From the NCBI GenBank assembly GCA_018669475.1, contig JABHCC010000036.1, positions 17,352-81,351 on the forward strand: 64,000 nt of DNA. The letters are read 5' to 3'. Position numbers and translations under genes: made by a program. Shown in pieces: positions 17,588-26,323 of this stretch; within the stretch, counting starts at the first letter, position 1, and each line of letters opens with the position of its first letter. The notes under the pieces are model-generated. The model was not told the origin of the DNA and did no database searches. It saw only the letters and a list, made by a program, of their open reading frames with translations. Source of the stretch: Bacteroidota bacterium (GTDB lineage: Bacteria; Bacteroidota; Bacteroidia; Bacteroidales; UBA12481).

Positions 17588-18661
17588 ATGCAGAAGATGT
17601 CAAAATATTATTTGCCGCTTGCAGTTTTCCTGTTTGTTACCTTCATACTCAGTATGATGGAGCTAAAAATGGAGACCTCTATGCTAATGATAAATCGCTT
17701 CATTCCGGGAGCAGGATGGATTCAAATTGCACTTCTGGCTTCGTACGGAGCTTTTTTAGTATACAAAATGCAGGATGCTGACAAGTCAGCAGTTTGGCGA
17801 AAATGGAGTTGGTTGCTTTTTTCATTAGTTTTCTTCACACAGTTTGCACTTGGAATTTTGGCAGATGAACGATTTCTGATGACTGACAAGCTCCATTTGC
17901 CAGTTCCTTTTATGATAGCGGCAGGACCTGTGTACAGAGCTCAGATGACAATCATGCCGATACTTCTGTTGAGTAGCATACTTATTAGCGGGCCTGCCTG
18001 GTGCAGTCATTATTGTTATTTTGGGGCCTGGGATGGCTTGATGGCATCTTCGAAAGCTAAGAAGTCTTCTGGGAAACTAAGGCTTAACGATAGAAATAAG
18101 GAGAAGGAAAAGGAGAAGGAAAAGGAAGGGATTAGAAGTGAGGGGGAACTACATCGGGGGGAACCGGTACGGCAAAAGTGGGCCTGGAAAATGACTTTTT
18201 TTGTTTTGATAATTCTTTTTGCCTGGGTATTCAGAATGTTTAATCTAAAAGGCTTACAAACGCTGATACCCGCATTAGTATTAGCCGGTTTTAGTATTGG
18301 AATAATGATCTTTATTTCCCGTAAAAGGCAGAAAATGGTACACTGTGTTGCTTTTTGTCCTATCGGAACTCTGGTTAATATTGGAAAATATATTTCTCCC
18401 TTCCGGATGAAAATTGAATCCTCCTGTACAAGCTGTATGAGGTGTATTCCAACATGTCCGTATGATGCTCTTAATGTTAAGGATATTAAAGCAGGAAAAC
18501 CTGGTATAACATGTACACTATGTGGTGATTGTGTTTCAAGCTGTGATGTTTCTGCAATTCAGTATCGCTTCTTCAGAATGAGTCCCAAAGCTGCACGAAA
18601 CCTATATCTCGTTGTCACAATAAGTGTGCACGTACTGTGCATGGGCTTAGCAAGGCTTTGA
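17588..18661 (+). CDS. Membrane polyferredoxin, NapH/CcoG-like 4Fe-4S protein
   Basis: 357 residues from ATG 17588 (a second ATG at 17597 is equally possible); the ORF-track start is 47 codons earlier and its extra residues look non-coding. Several membrane helices are predicted, with cysteine motifs CSHYCYFGAWDG and HCVAFCPIG on cytoplasmic loops and two ferredoxin-type clusters (CTSCMRCIPTCPYDA and CTLCGDCVSSCDVSA). The layout matches NapH/NosR/CcoG-type electron-transfer proteins. A cytoplasmic loop carries an unusual KEKEKEKEG run from an in-frame hexamer repeat. Partner unknown; nearby nrfHA makes a nitrite/quinol-related role possible. Confidence 0.8.
   Translation: MQKMSKYYLPLAVFLFVTFILSMMELKMETSMLMINRFIPGAGWIQIALLASYGAFLVYKMQDADKSAVWRKWSWLLFSLVFFTQFALGILADERFLMTDKLHLPVPFMIAAGPVYRAQMTIMPILLLSSILISGPAWCSHYCYFGAWDGLMASSKAKKSSGKLRLNDRNKEKEKEKEKEGIRSEGELHRGEPVRQKWAWKMTFFVLIILFAWVFRMFNLKGLQTLIPALVLAGFSIGIMIFISRKRQKMVHCVAFCPIGTLVNIGKYISPFRMKIESSCTSCMRCIPTCPYDALNVKDIKAGKPGITCTLCGDCVSSCDVSAIQYRFFRMSPKAARNLYLVVTISVHVLCMGLARL
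18100..18129 (+). repeat. In-frame hexamer repeat in the polyferredoxin gene
   Basis: GGAGAA, GGAAAA, GGAGAA, GGAAAA, GGAAGG in tandem encode the charged run KEKEKEKEG in a loop. Changes in copy number would keep the frame. Confidence 0.8.
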
Positions 18662-18687
18662 TTGAATCAGGTACTCCTGATTCAATC
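18660..18687. other. Perfect 12-bp inverted repeat overlapping a stop codon
   Basis: GATTGAATCAGG, TACT, CCTGATTCAATC. The first arm includes the last two bases of the polyferredoxin TGA. There is no U-tract after it; instead the (GGGAATC)10 array begins at the next base. Confidence 0.9.
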
Positions 18688-18757
18688 GGGAATCGGGAAT
18701 CGGGAATCGGGAATCGGGAATCGGGAATCGGGAATCGGGAATCGGGAATCGGGAATC
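18688..18757 (+). repeat. (GGGAATC)10 heptad array
   Basis: Ten identical copies of GGGAATC with no mismatch, in the gap between two convergent genes. The plus strand has ten G3 tracts separated by AATC. Confidence 0.97.
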
Positions 18758-18791
18758 CCGGACCCCGGACTACGGACCCTGGACCCCGGAT
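18757..18791 (-). repeat. GTCCGGG-type heptads running into a gene
   Basis: On the plus strand CCCGGAC, CCCGGAC, TACGGAC, CCTGGAC, CCCGGAT; reversed, GTCCGGG units identical to those at 8133-8177. The array continues through the last codons and the stop of the BaiN-like gene (stop at 18770-18772). Confidence 0.9.
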
Positions 18792-20107
18792 CTTTTTGAG
18801 ATTATAGCTTGTGCTGCTGCCTTTGCGGTTGAGAATGCGATTTGTAGGTTGAAACCTCCTGTTGGTCCGTCGAGATCTAGTATTTCTCCTGCGATATATA
18901 GTCCTGCTACTTTCTTTGATTCCAGAGTCTTCTGATTAATTTCCTTCACGTCTAATCCTCCATTTGTTATAATAGCTTCACTAAATGGACGATATCCTGT
19001 TAGCTTTAAACTAAAAGCTTTAAGAAAAGTATGAATTTCTTTTCGATCTTTTGCACTTACTTCCGAACCCGGTTTGTTTGGATGAATACCGGTACTTGCA
19101 ACACAAACAGACACAAGTTTCTTGGGCATCAGACCGCGCAGGATGGATGAAACGGGTTCTTTTGCCCGGTCAGTAAAATCTCTGATTAATCGCCGGTTCA
19201 GTTTTTCTCCATCGAGGCCTGGTTTGAAATCAATAAGTATAGATAGTGATTTTTGCTGATGTAATAATGAGACTGCTATTCTGCTTAAAGTAAGAATAAT
19301 AGGACCAGAAAGCCCGGTTTTGATGAAATGAAGTTCACCAAATTCACTTGACACAGTTTTTCCTCTTTCCTGCAAGCTGGCCTGGACATTTCTTAATTCC
19401 AAGCCAGTTAAACTACTAACTATCCTGCTATCAATCTCTAGTGGTACAAGAGAAGGCAAACATTTTGATACTGAATGACCTAATTGCTTTAACATTCTGT
19501 GACCGTCACCATCAGATCCTGTTGCAGGATAGGATAATCCACCTGTACACAGCAAAACGAAACTTGCTGAAAATGAACTGCTTTCACCAACTATTACCTC
19601 TCGCTTGTGCTTGATTCTTTGTCCGGCAATTGATGTGCCCTGAACTGCCTTTATTGATGTAATTGAACCACCTTCTATGAACTTCCTGGTAGTAATAATC
19701 CTGTTAACCCGGAAATCATGTTTGAAAATAACCCCTTTTCTGTCACACCATTCGATCATTTTCTTAACTACATCGGGTGCCGAGTCATTTGCCGGAAAAT
19801 AGCGGCCTCCGCGTTCCAGCTTAGTTTTGATACCAATTCTTTCGAACAAATCAATTAATTCCTGATTGTAGAACTGGGAAAAACTCGATAAAAGAAATCG
19901 TCCGTCCGGATTAACTCTTTCGATAAAATCTTGTGTCTCAGTATCATTGGTGATATTACAACGCCCTTTGCCGGTAATGCTAAGTTTACGTCCTGATTGG
20001 CTCATCTTTTCAAGCACAATAACTTGAAGACCAGCTTCAGCCATATATCCGGCAGCCAGTAGTCCGGAAGCTCCGCTACCTATAATAACAGCGTCATAAT
20101 TTTCCAT
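18770..20107 (-). CDS. NAD(P)/FAD-dependent oxidoreductase, HI0933/BaiN (YhiN) family
   Basis: 445 residues. The FAD dinucleotide-binding motif GSGASGLLAAGYMAEAG is at residues 10-26, followed by the family signature GRKLSITGKGRCNITN and, near the end, GGLDVKEINQKTLESKK...GEILDLDGPTGGFNLQIAFSTA. Members are flavoproteins of largely unassigned substrate (BaiN acts on bile-acid intermediates in clostridia; that role is not implied here). The last residues RSGVQGP are encoded by the adjacent GTCCGGG heptad array, so the native C-terminus may have been altered. Confidence 0.88.
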   Translation of the reverse strand: MENYDAVIIGSGASGLLAAGYMAEAGLQVIVLEKMSQSGRKLSITGKGRCNITNDTETQDFIERVNPDGRFLLSSFSQFYNQELIDLFERIGIKTKLERGGRYFPANDSAPDVVKKMIEWCDRKGVIFKHDFRVNRIITTRKFIEGGSITSIKAVQGTSIAGQRIKHKREVIVGESSSFSASFVLLCTGGLSYPATGSDGDGHRMLKQLGHSVSKCLPSLVPLEIDSRIVSSLTGLELRNVQASLQERGKTVSSEFGELHFIKTGLSGPIILTLSRIAVSLLHQQKSLSILIDFKPGLDGEKLNRRLIRDFTDRAKEPVSSILRGLMPKKLVSVCVASTGIHPNKPGSEVSAKDRKEIHTFLKAFSLKLTGYRPFSEAIITNGGLDVKEINQKTLESKKVAGLYIAGEILDLDGPTGGFNLQIAFSTAKAAAQAIISKRSGVQGP

Positions 20108-20234
20108 GGATGAAAGGTAAGGAAAAAGGAAAGTAGTTTATTGTAACCTTTTCGAAGTTTCATCGTTTAAAATATCAGTATGCCAACAATCTGTTGGTAA
20201 GGAAAATTTATCCTATACAAAATCATTTTCACAT

Positions 20235-22076
20235 ATGACTGATATACAGGCAGACCAGGTCGACTTGTCAGCTTTGCTCCAACAATACTTCGGTTACAAC
20301 TCTTTCCGCACTCATCAGAAGGAAATCATTCAAAGAACTTTGAAGGGAGAAGACTCCGTGGTATTGATGCCAACAGGGGGAGGAAAGTCTCTCTGCTATC
20401 AATTGCCAGCGGTTGTACTAGATGGTCTTACAGTTGTTGTTTCACCTCTGATAGCACTGATGAAGGATCAGGTTCAAAGTTTAGTTGCAAATGGCATTGC
20501 GGCTGCTTACCTGAACTCTAGTTTAACTTCATCACAGGAGGCAAAGCTGATTACACGCTTACAGAGTAATTCATATAAATTATTATATGTAGCACCTGAA
20601 AGATTATTTGCCAGAGGTTTTCTGTCATTTCTGTCTCAGCTCAGGATAGGTCTTTTTGCAATTGATGAAGCGCATTGTATAAGCACCTGGGGACATCACT
20701 TCAGACCTGATTATAAACGCTTATCAATTCTGAAAAAGCAATTTCCCGGCACACCTTTTATGGCCCTGACTGCTACTGCAGACAAAGCTGTGCGACGAGA
20801 TATTGGAGATTTATTACTCTTAAAAAATCATAAGTACTATATAAGCTCTTTTGACCGGCCAAATCTGTCATTAGCTGTGCTGCCCGGACAGAAAAAATGG
20901 GAGCAACTTTTTCAGATTGTTCAAAAATATCCGGAAGAATCAGGTATTATTTATTGTGGAAGTAGGGCAACAACAGAGAAACTGGCAGACAAATTGCGCA
21001 ATGCAGGTAAAAAGGCAGTCTGTTATCATGCTGGCCTTAATCCATCCATAAGGAGTAAAACCCAGGATCAGTTTATTCAGGGAGATGTAGATATAGTTTG
21101 TGCTACTATTGCCTTTGGGATGGGTATAGATAAAGCTAATATACGCTTTGTGGTTCATTACAATATGCCCGGAAATCTGGAAAGTTTGTATCAGGAGATC
21201 GGACGTGCCGGACGGGATGGTCAGGCCGCTGAAACTGTTTTGTTCTATAGTTATCGGGATGTTCAGACACATCTCGGATTTATGGAGGATGTGGATGACT
21301 CAGGGTACCGCTCAATTCTTGCGGCTAAGCTCAAGCGTATGCAGGAATATGCAGAAGCCCAGGTTTGCAGAAGGAAAATCCTGTTAAGTTATTTTAGTGA
21401 ATCACCCGGACCCGATTGTGGAAATTGCGATGTTTGCAAGAATCCTCCTGAATACTTTGATGGGAGTATTGAAGCCAAAAAAGCAATTTCAGCTATTGCA
21501 CGAAGTCAGGAGAAACTGAGTGTTTCTGTTCTGATAGAAGTATTAAAAGGCCAATATTCTCAGAAAGTGAAGGATAAAAACTGGCAAATACTTAAAACCT
21601 TTGGTGCTGGGAGAGAGCACAGCCTGTTTGCCTGGCAATTATATTTACAGCAGATGATCCAGCAGGGGATAATGGAAATTGACTATAGAGATCATAATAA
21701 TTTGAAATTGACCACAGTAAGTGAGAGAGTATTAAAAGGTGAATCTGTTGTTAATCTGGTGAAATTCGAAACGATAAAAATCCGACAGGAAGAGCAGAAG
21801 AAAAAGGCCAAACTCAAAATAAAGATTGATTTACCTGATGATCTAAAACTACCTATTGATCCGAAACTATTCGAAGCACTTAAGGAATTACGCAAAGAGA
21901 TAGCTATGGAAATACGAAAGCCTGCATTTGTAGTTTTTTCAGATGCCAGTCTGGAAGAAATGGCGGCCAATAAGCCCTTAAATCAGGAGCAATTTCTTAA
22001 GATAAATGGGGTGGGAAAGTATAAGTCAAATAGATATGCTAAAGAGTTTCTTGACTTGATACAGAAGTTTTTATGA
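20235..22076 (+). CDS. recQ: ATP-dependent DNA helicase RecQ
   Basis: 613 residues, close to E. coli RecQ length. Order seen: Walker A MPTGGGKSLCYQLPA (about residues 47-61), DEAH box IDEAHCISTWGHHFRP, motif VI GRAGRDGQ, a zinc module CRRKILLSYFSES...CGNCDVCKNPP, an RQC winged-helix region and a C-terminal HRDC domain (EEMAANKPLNQEQFLKINGVGKYKSNRY). It unwinds DNA 3'-5' in recombination and fork repair. The aromatic-rich loop reads WGHHFRPDY where RecQ commonly has WGHDFRPEY, a small departure. Confidence 0.96.
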   Translation: MTDIQADQVDLSALLQQYFGYNSFRTHQKEIIQRTLKGEDSVVLMPTGGGKSLCYQLPAVVLDGLTVVVSPLIALMKDQVQSLVANGIAAAYLNSSLTSSQEAKLITRLQSNSYKLLYVAPERLFARGFLSFLSQLRIGLFAIDEAHCISTWGHHFRPDYKRLSILKKQFPGTPFMALTATADKAVRRDIGDLLLLKNHKYYISSFDRPNLSLAVLPGQKKWEQLFQIVQKYPEESGIIYCGSRATTEKLADKLRNAGKKAVCYHAGLNPSIRSKTQDQFIQGDVDIVCATIAFGMGIDKANIRFVVHYNMPGNLESLYQEIGRAGRDGQAAETVLFYSYRDVQTHLGFMEDVDDSGYRSILAAKLKRMQEYAEAQVCRRKILLSYFSESPGPDCGNCDVCKNPPEYFDGSIEAKKAISAIARSQEKLSVSVLIEVLKGQYSQKVKDKNWQILKTFGAGREHSLFAWQLYLQQMIQQGIMEIDYRDHNNLKLTTVSERVLKGESVVNLVKFETIKIRQEEQKKKAKLKIKIDLPDDLKLPIDPKLFEALKELRKEIAMEIRKPAFVVFSDASLEEMAANKPLNQEQFLKINGVGKYKSNRYAKEFLDLIQKFL

Positions 22077-22100
22077 GCAAATGTTAAAATTGTTATTTTA

Positions 22101-22114
22101 GTAACACTCGTTAC
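22101..22114. promoter_or_regulatory. Palindromic operator candidate upstream of nrfH
   Basis: GTAACACTCGTTAC, i.e. GTAAC-N4-GTTAC, with AT-rich flanks that continue the symmetry (TTTA on the left, ATAAA on the right). It has the geometry of a CRP/FNR-family site. A TATATTGG at 22137-22144 resembles a -7 element; a start about 22149 would put the palindrome centre near -41.5. Confidence 0.5.
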
Positions 22115-22167
22115 ATAAAATCTTGTAAAAACCATATATATTGGTGTCGAAATCAACATCCACACTT

Positions 22168-22737
22168 ATGGTTAAAAATCTCTTTAATTTCCTAAAACCA
22201 CCCGACAATTGGCGATTTTTTATTAATATGCTAATAGCTAGTATTGTAGGATTGGCGGTCTTTCTAATATATGAATCGAAAGCACCGTCATATCTGTCTG
22301 ACAACCCTAAGACCTGTGTAAATTGCCATATAATGGCACCGCAATATGCTACATATGCGCATAGTTCGCACCGGGAATGGGCAAATTGTAATGACTGTCA
22401 TGTGCCTCATAATAATGTAATCAACAAATATTATTTCAAGGCAAAGGATGGAATTCGGCATGCCTCAATGTTTACCTTACGAAAAGAACCACAGGTAATT
22501 TTTATTCATGAAGCAGGACAAGAAGTAGTACAGGACAATTGTATCAGATGTCATTCAGATTTACTAGATGACCCTAAACTATTATTAAGAACAGATGTTT
22601 ACCAACATGAGCGTTCAGAGAGACCATGTTGGGAATGTCACAGAGAAGTGCCCCATGGCAGGGTGAATTCTTTATCATCAGTTCCCAACCCTATGCTTTT
22701 TTTACAATCAGAAAAAACAAATACTTACAAACAATAA
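22168..22737 (+). CDS. nrfH: Cytochrome c nitrite reductase small subunit NrfH
   Basis: 189 residues from ATG 22168, chosen over the ORF-track TTG at 22141. One N-terminal membrane anchor (WRFFINMLIASIVGLAVFLIY) is followed by four c-type haem motifs: CVNCH, CNDCH, CIRCH and CWECH. NrfH belongs to the NapC/NirT family, oxidises menaquinol and passes electrons to NrfA. nrfA starts 24 bases downstream. A GTAACN4GTTAC palindrome lies 54 bases upstream. Confidence 0.96.
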   Translation: MVKNLFNFLKPPDNWRFFINMLIASIVGLAVFLIYESKAPSYLSDNPKTCVNCHIMAPQYATYAHSSHREWANCNDCHVPHNNVINKYYFKAKDGIRHASMFTLRKEPQVIFIHEAGQEVVQDNCIRCHSDLLDDPKLLLRTDVYQHERSERPCWECHREVPHGRVNSLSSVPNPMLFLQSEKTNTYKQ

Positions 22738-22761
22738 CAAACTTCAAAATAACTGATAACT

Positions 22762-24285
22762 ATGGCAACACTTAGAGATATTATTCGAAATAAACCCTGG
22801 ATGGGATGGATTCTTTTCTGTGCAACAGTGATTGTAGTTTTTCTCCTCGGATTACTGGGCTCATCAATCGTAGAGCGCAAATCTGAAGCATTAATGGTCT
22901 ACACACCTCAGGTAGAGCACGGACAGTATGAACCCAGAAATGAAGTTTGGGGAGAGAACTTTCCACGTCAGTATCAAACTTACATGAAAACCAAAGAGGG
23001 TTCTTTCAAGAGTAGATACAATGGAAATGAAATGATTGATATGCTTGAAGTGGATCCAAGACTTGTTGTTTTATGGGCAGGATATGGTTTTGCAAAAGAC
23101 TACAATCAGGGTAGGGGACATGCTTATGCAGTTGAAGATCTACGCAATACATTAAGAACTGGAGCCCCAGTAGATGGAGCAAAAAGCCCAATGCCAAATA
23201 CATGCTGGTCTTGTAAAAGCCCTGATGTTCCTCGCTTAATGGATGAAGTCGGAATTGCTGAATTCTACAATGGTTCTTGGGAAACTAAAGGTCATGAGGT
23301 AGTAAATTCAATCGGTTGTGGAGATTGTCACGATGCAGAAACTATGAATTTAAAAATCACTCGTCCGGTACTAACAGAGGCTTTTAAAAGAATGGGCAAA
23401 GATATTAACGACGCTTCTCATCAGGAAATGCGCTCTCTTGTTTGTGCTCAGTGTCATGTTGAGTATTACTTCAATAAGAAGAGAGTTGGAGCTGAGGGTG
23501 TACCTTACCTGACTCTGCCTTGGGATAAGGGAATGACTGTTGAGGACATGGAAGAGTATTATGATGAGATTGAATTCAAAGACTGGACTCATGCAGTAAG
23601 TAAGGCCCCTATGTTAAAGGCACAACATCCAGGTTATGAGGTTTATATGACCGGAATTCATGCAAGCAGAGGTGTTTCTTGTGCCGATTGTCATATGCCA
23701 TACATGAGTGAAGGAGGTCAAAAATTCACTGATCATCACGTACAAAGTCCTTTAAATAACGTAGCTAATTCTTGCCAGGTTTGTCATCGTGAAGAAACCG
23801 AGCAATTATTGAAAGATGTATACACCAGTCAGGACAGAATAATTGAGAATCGAGACAAGCTTGAAGAATTGATCGTAAGAGCTCACGTTGAAGCTAAATT
23901 CGCATGGGATCTTGGTGCTACTGAGGAGCAAATGAGTGAAATACTGATGGATATACGTCACGCTCAATGGAGATGGGATTATGCTGCTGCCAGCCATGGT
24001 GGATCATTTCACTCTCCAGTTGAAACTGGCCGGGTAATTTCTACAGGGATAACAGTTGCACAGGAAGGAAGACTCAAACTAGCTCGTCTGTTTGCAGATC
24101 TTGGACACAATGAAGAAATTCCTTATCCTGATATTTCTACAAAAGCTAAGGCTCATGAGTTTATTGGTTTACCTGTAGAAAAAATGAGGGCTGATAAAAA
24201 GGAGTTTACCGAAAAGGTTGTGCCTGAGTGGTTAAAAAAGGCTGCTGAAAGAGAATCAACTTACACTACGAAAACTATTAACTAA
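22762..24285 (+). CDS. nrfA: Ammonia-forming cytochrome c nitrite reductase NrfA
   Basis: 507 residues. After an N-terminal hydrophobic anchor come five haem motifs: the diagnostic active-site CWSCK (lysine-ligated, about residue 147), then CGDCH, CAQCH, CADCH and CQVCH. It reduces nitrite to ammonium with six electrons in the periplasm, the last step of dissimilatory nitrate reduction to ammonium. It follows nrfH and precedes a porin by 9 bases, forming an operon. No nrfBCD genes are seen, in keeping with the NrfHA type. Confidence 0.97.
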   Translation: MATLRDIIRNKPWMGWILFCATVIVVFLLGLLGSSIVERKSEALMVYTPQVEHGQYEPRNEVWGENFPRQYQTYMKTKEGSFKSRYNGNEMIDMLEVDPRLVVLWAGYGFAKDYNQGRGHAYAVEDLRNTLRTGAPVDGAKSPMPNTCWSCKSPDVPRLMDEVGIAEFYNGSWETKGHEVVNSIGCGDCHDAETMNLKITRPVLTEAFKRMGKDINDASHQEMRSLVCAQCHVEYYFNKKRVGAEGVPYLTLPWDKGMTVEDMEEYYDEIEFKDWTHAVSKAPMLKAQHPGYEVYMTGIHASRGVSCADCHMPYMSEGGQKFTDHHVQSPLNNVANSCQVCHREETEQLLKDVYTSQDRIIENRDKLEELIVRAHVEAKFAWDLGATEEQMSEILMDIRHAQWRWDYAAASHGGSFHSPVETGRVISTGITVAQEGRLKLARLFADLGHNEEIPYPDISTKAKAHEFIGLPVEKMRADKKEFTEKVVPEWLKKAAERESTYTTKTIN

Positions 24286-24294
24286 AATCAAAGT

Positions 24295-25545
24295 ATGAAC
24301 ACAATTAAAAAAACAATTTTTCTATTTGCCATTATGTTTTTTGGCATCTCAGGTTTGAAAGCCCAGTTTAATCTTAGTGGAGAGTTCAGACCAAGAACAG
24401 AACTTAGTCATGGGTATAAGACTTTAGCACATGCTGATCAGGCTGCCTCTATATTTACAAGTCAGCGTACACGAGTAAATTTTGGATATAAGTCAGATCG
24501 ATTGACTTCAAAATTTGTTTTACAAGATGTGAGAAACTGGGGAGGTCAGAAACAACTAGCAGGTAATGAGGATTTTGCAGCTAGTGTACATGAAGCATGG
24601 GCTCAAGCCAAATTACATTATGGGATTAGCCTGAGAGTGGGTAGACAAGAATTAGGCTATGACAATAGCAGAATCTTTGGAAATGTAGGCTGGGCACAGC
24701 AGGGGAGAAGTCATGATCTCTTACTGCTTAAATATGAAGAAAATTTCAATTTACATGTTGGAGTAGCCTACAACCAATCAGGAGTAAGAACAAACAATTT
24801 TTATTTTGGTCCTGATGCTTATAAAGCCATGCAATTTGTCTGGTTCAACAAAAGCTTTGGTAGACTGAATGTTAGTTTATTAGCTCTGAATAACGGTGTA
24901 CCTTATACTATAAGTACTGGTGATGCTGGTGAAATTACTGAACAAGGAATCAGATACTCACAAACCATGGGAACCTATTTGGCTTACAAAGCTGGCAAAC
25001 TTTCTTTTGGAGGTAATGTATATTATCAAATGGGTAAAGATCCGTCAGGAAAAGAATTGAGTGCCTATGAAGTTCTGGTTGAAGCTGGTTATGCTTTTTC
25101 AGCCAAGAGCAAAATAGGGCTTAGCTATGAGAAATTATCTGGAACAAACACAAGTGGGGCTACTGTAAATAATTCATTTACTCCACTTTATGGCACAAAT
25201 CACAAATTCAACGGACATATGGATTATTTCTTTGTTGGAAACCATATTAACTCTGTTGGATTACAGGATGTGACATTCAGTATCTCTCAAAAGGTTCATA
25301 AGCATACCATTAATGCCCATGTTCATGCTTTCATGAGCTCAGTGGCTCTTACAAGTGGTAATTATTTAGGAACTGAGCTTGATTTATTTCTTGTACATCC
25401 GATAGGTGATAATATTAAAATCCAACTCGGTTATTCACAAATGTTCGCTGGTGATGATATGGCTGACATTAAAACCGGAAGTGTTGATGCGACATCCAAT
25501 TGGGCTTATGTGATGTTTGTGTTTACTCCTAAGTATATTAAATGA
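24295..25545 (+). CDS. Alginate-export-like outer membrane porin in the nrf operon
   Basis: 416 residues. Signal peptide MNTIKKTIFLFAIMFFGISGLKAQ is followed by FNLSGEFRPRTELSHGY and SQRTRVNFGYKSDRLTSKFVLQDVRNWG, the typical opening of alginate-export/AlgE-like barrels, with alternating beta strands throughout and the aromatic-ended last strand TSNWAYVMFVFTPKYIK. Starting 9 bases after nrfA, it is probably co-expressed and could pass nitrite or other small anions through the outer membrane (inference from context). Its stop abuts a GGAAATA array and a hairpin terminator. Confidence 0.78.
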   Translation: MNTIKKTIFLFAIMFFGISGLKAQFNLSGEFRPRTELSHGYKTLAHADQAASIFTSQRTRVNFGYKSDRLTSKFVLQDVRNWGGQKQLAGNEDFAASVHEAWAQAKLHYGISLRVGRQELGYDNSRIFGNVGWAQQGRSHDLLLLKYEENFNLHVGVAYNQSGVRTNNFYFGPDAYKAMQFVWFNKSFGRLNVSLLALNNGVPYTISTGDAGEITEQGIRYSQTMGTYLAYKAGKLSFGGNVYYQMGKDPSGKELSAYEVLVEAGYAFSAKSKIGLSYEKLSGTNTSGATVNNSFTPLYGTNHKFNGHMDYFFVGNHINSVGLQDVTFSISQKVHKHTINAHVHAFMSSVALTSGNYLGTELDLFLVHPIGDNIKIQLGYSQMFAGDDMADIKTGSVDATSNWAYVMFVFTPKYIK

Positions 25546-25573
25546 GGAAATAGGAAATAGAAATTAGGAAATA
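25546..25573 (+). repeat. Heptad array (GGAAATA)4
   Basis: GGAAATA, GGAAATA, GAAATTA, GGAAATA, beginning at the base after the porin's TGA. Same length of unit and same placement as the other arrays. Confidence 0.8.
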
Positions 25574-25597
25574 AGGCTGGTAATAATATAAATTATT

Positions 25598-25632
25598 AGG
25601 AGTGAGTGCTTTTAGCGCTTGCTCCTTTTTTT
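25598..25632 (+). terminator. Intrinsic terminator of the nrfHA-porin operon
   Basis: AGGAGTGAGTGC, loop TTTTA, GCGCTTGCTCCT: a 12-bp stem as RNA including three G-U pairs, followed by a run of T. Confidence 0.85.
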
Positions 25633-25666
25633 TATATTTATATCAGCAACCATAAACCTATGCCTC

Positions 25667-26224
25667 ATGAAATATTCTAAGTTATTTTCTTTTCTTCTGA
25701 TTATACTAATTGCAATTGCTTGCTCAATGGTTAGAACTCCTGATTTAGTACAGGAAGATATTTATTTGGAGCCGGAGTTTATCTCAGAAGTTAGTCATGA
25801 CGGTAGTTTGAGTAGCATGAAAGACATTGTATTCAAATGTGATATGTCTGTTATCCTGACTGATATTATGAATCAGATCCAGCACGATCCTAATGATTAT
25901 CCGAATACTGAAGTTTCTTTCAGCTGGAATGTCGATGTATTATTTTTTCGCGAAAATGGCAGAGGTGTTTATTCAGACTTACCTGATATTGGCGACCACT
26001 ATTGTGCAGATACAAAAGCCTTAGAATGGGAGGATACAATGAGCTTACAGGAAATCATAGGAAATCAGCCAAATACTTTCTGGGAGGGCTTATTGTCAGA
26101 GACTGCGATGATTTCCTGCACAATAAAGTGCATATGCAACTATTCATGGGCAGAGGACGACAGTGAAGAGCCATTTATATGGTCACAAAGCGTTGATGAG
26201 GAGCATACAATTATTATTGAGTAG
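25667..26224 (+). CDS. Hypothetical lipoprotein
   Basis: 185 residues from ATG 25667, which begins a lipoprotein signal (MKYSKLFSFLLIILIAIACS, lipobox Cys19). The ORF-track start at 25619 lies in the terminator. The mature part is acidic with four later cysteines (FKCDMSV, HYCADTK, SCTIKCICNY) that could form disulfides. No domain is recognised. It stands alone behind the nrf operon terminator. Confidence 0.6.
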   Translation: MKYSKLFSFLLIILIAIACSMVRTPDLVQEDIYLEPEFISEVSHDGSLSSMKDIVFKCDMSVILTDIMNQIQHDPNDYPNTEVSFSWNVDVLFFRENGRGVYSDLPDIGDHYCADTKALEWEDTMSLQEIIGNQPNTFWEGLLSETAMISCTIKCICNYSWAEDDSEEPFIWSQSVDEEHTIIIE

Positions 26225-26323
26225 ATCTTTTGAGGAATAGATTGTCCAACAATTATCATTTTGTGAAAGTTTACTCACCTTATAGTGAGTGGAGTAGGGT
26301 GAAAAAAAGCTAGTGCGTACCAG

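Noticed and set aside
18660-18791. CRISPR array
   Set aside because: Units are 7 bases with no spacers, and no cas gene is present; it is a tandem array.
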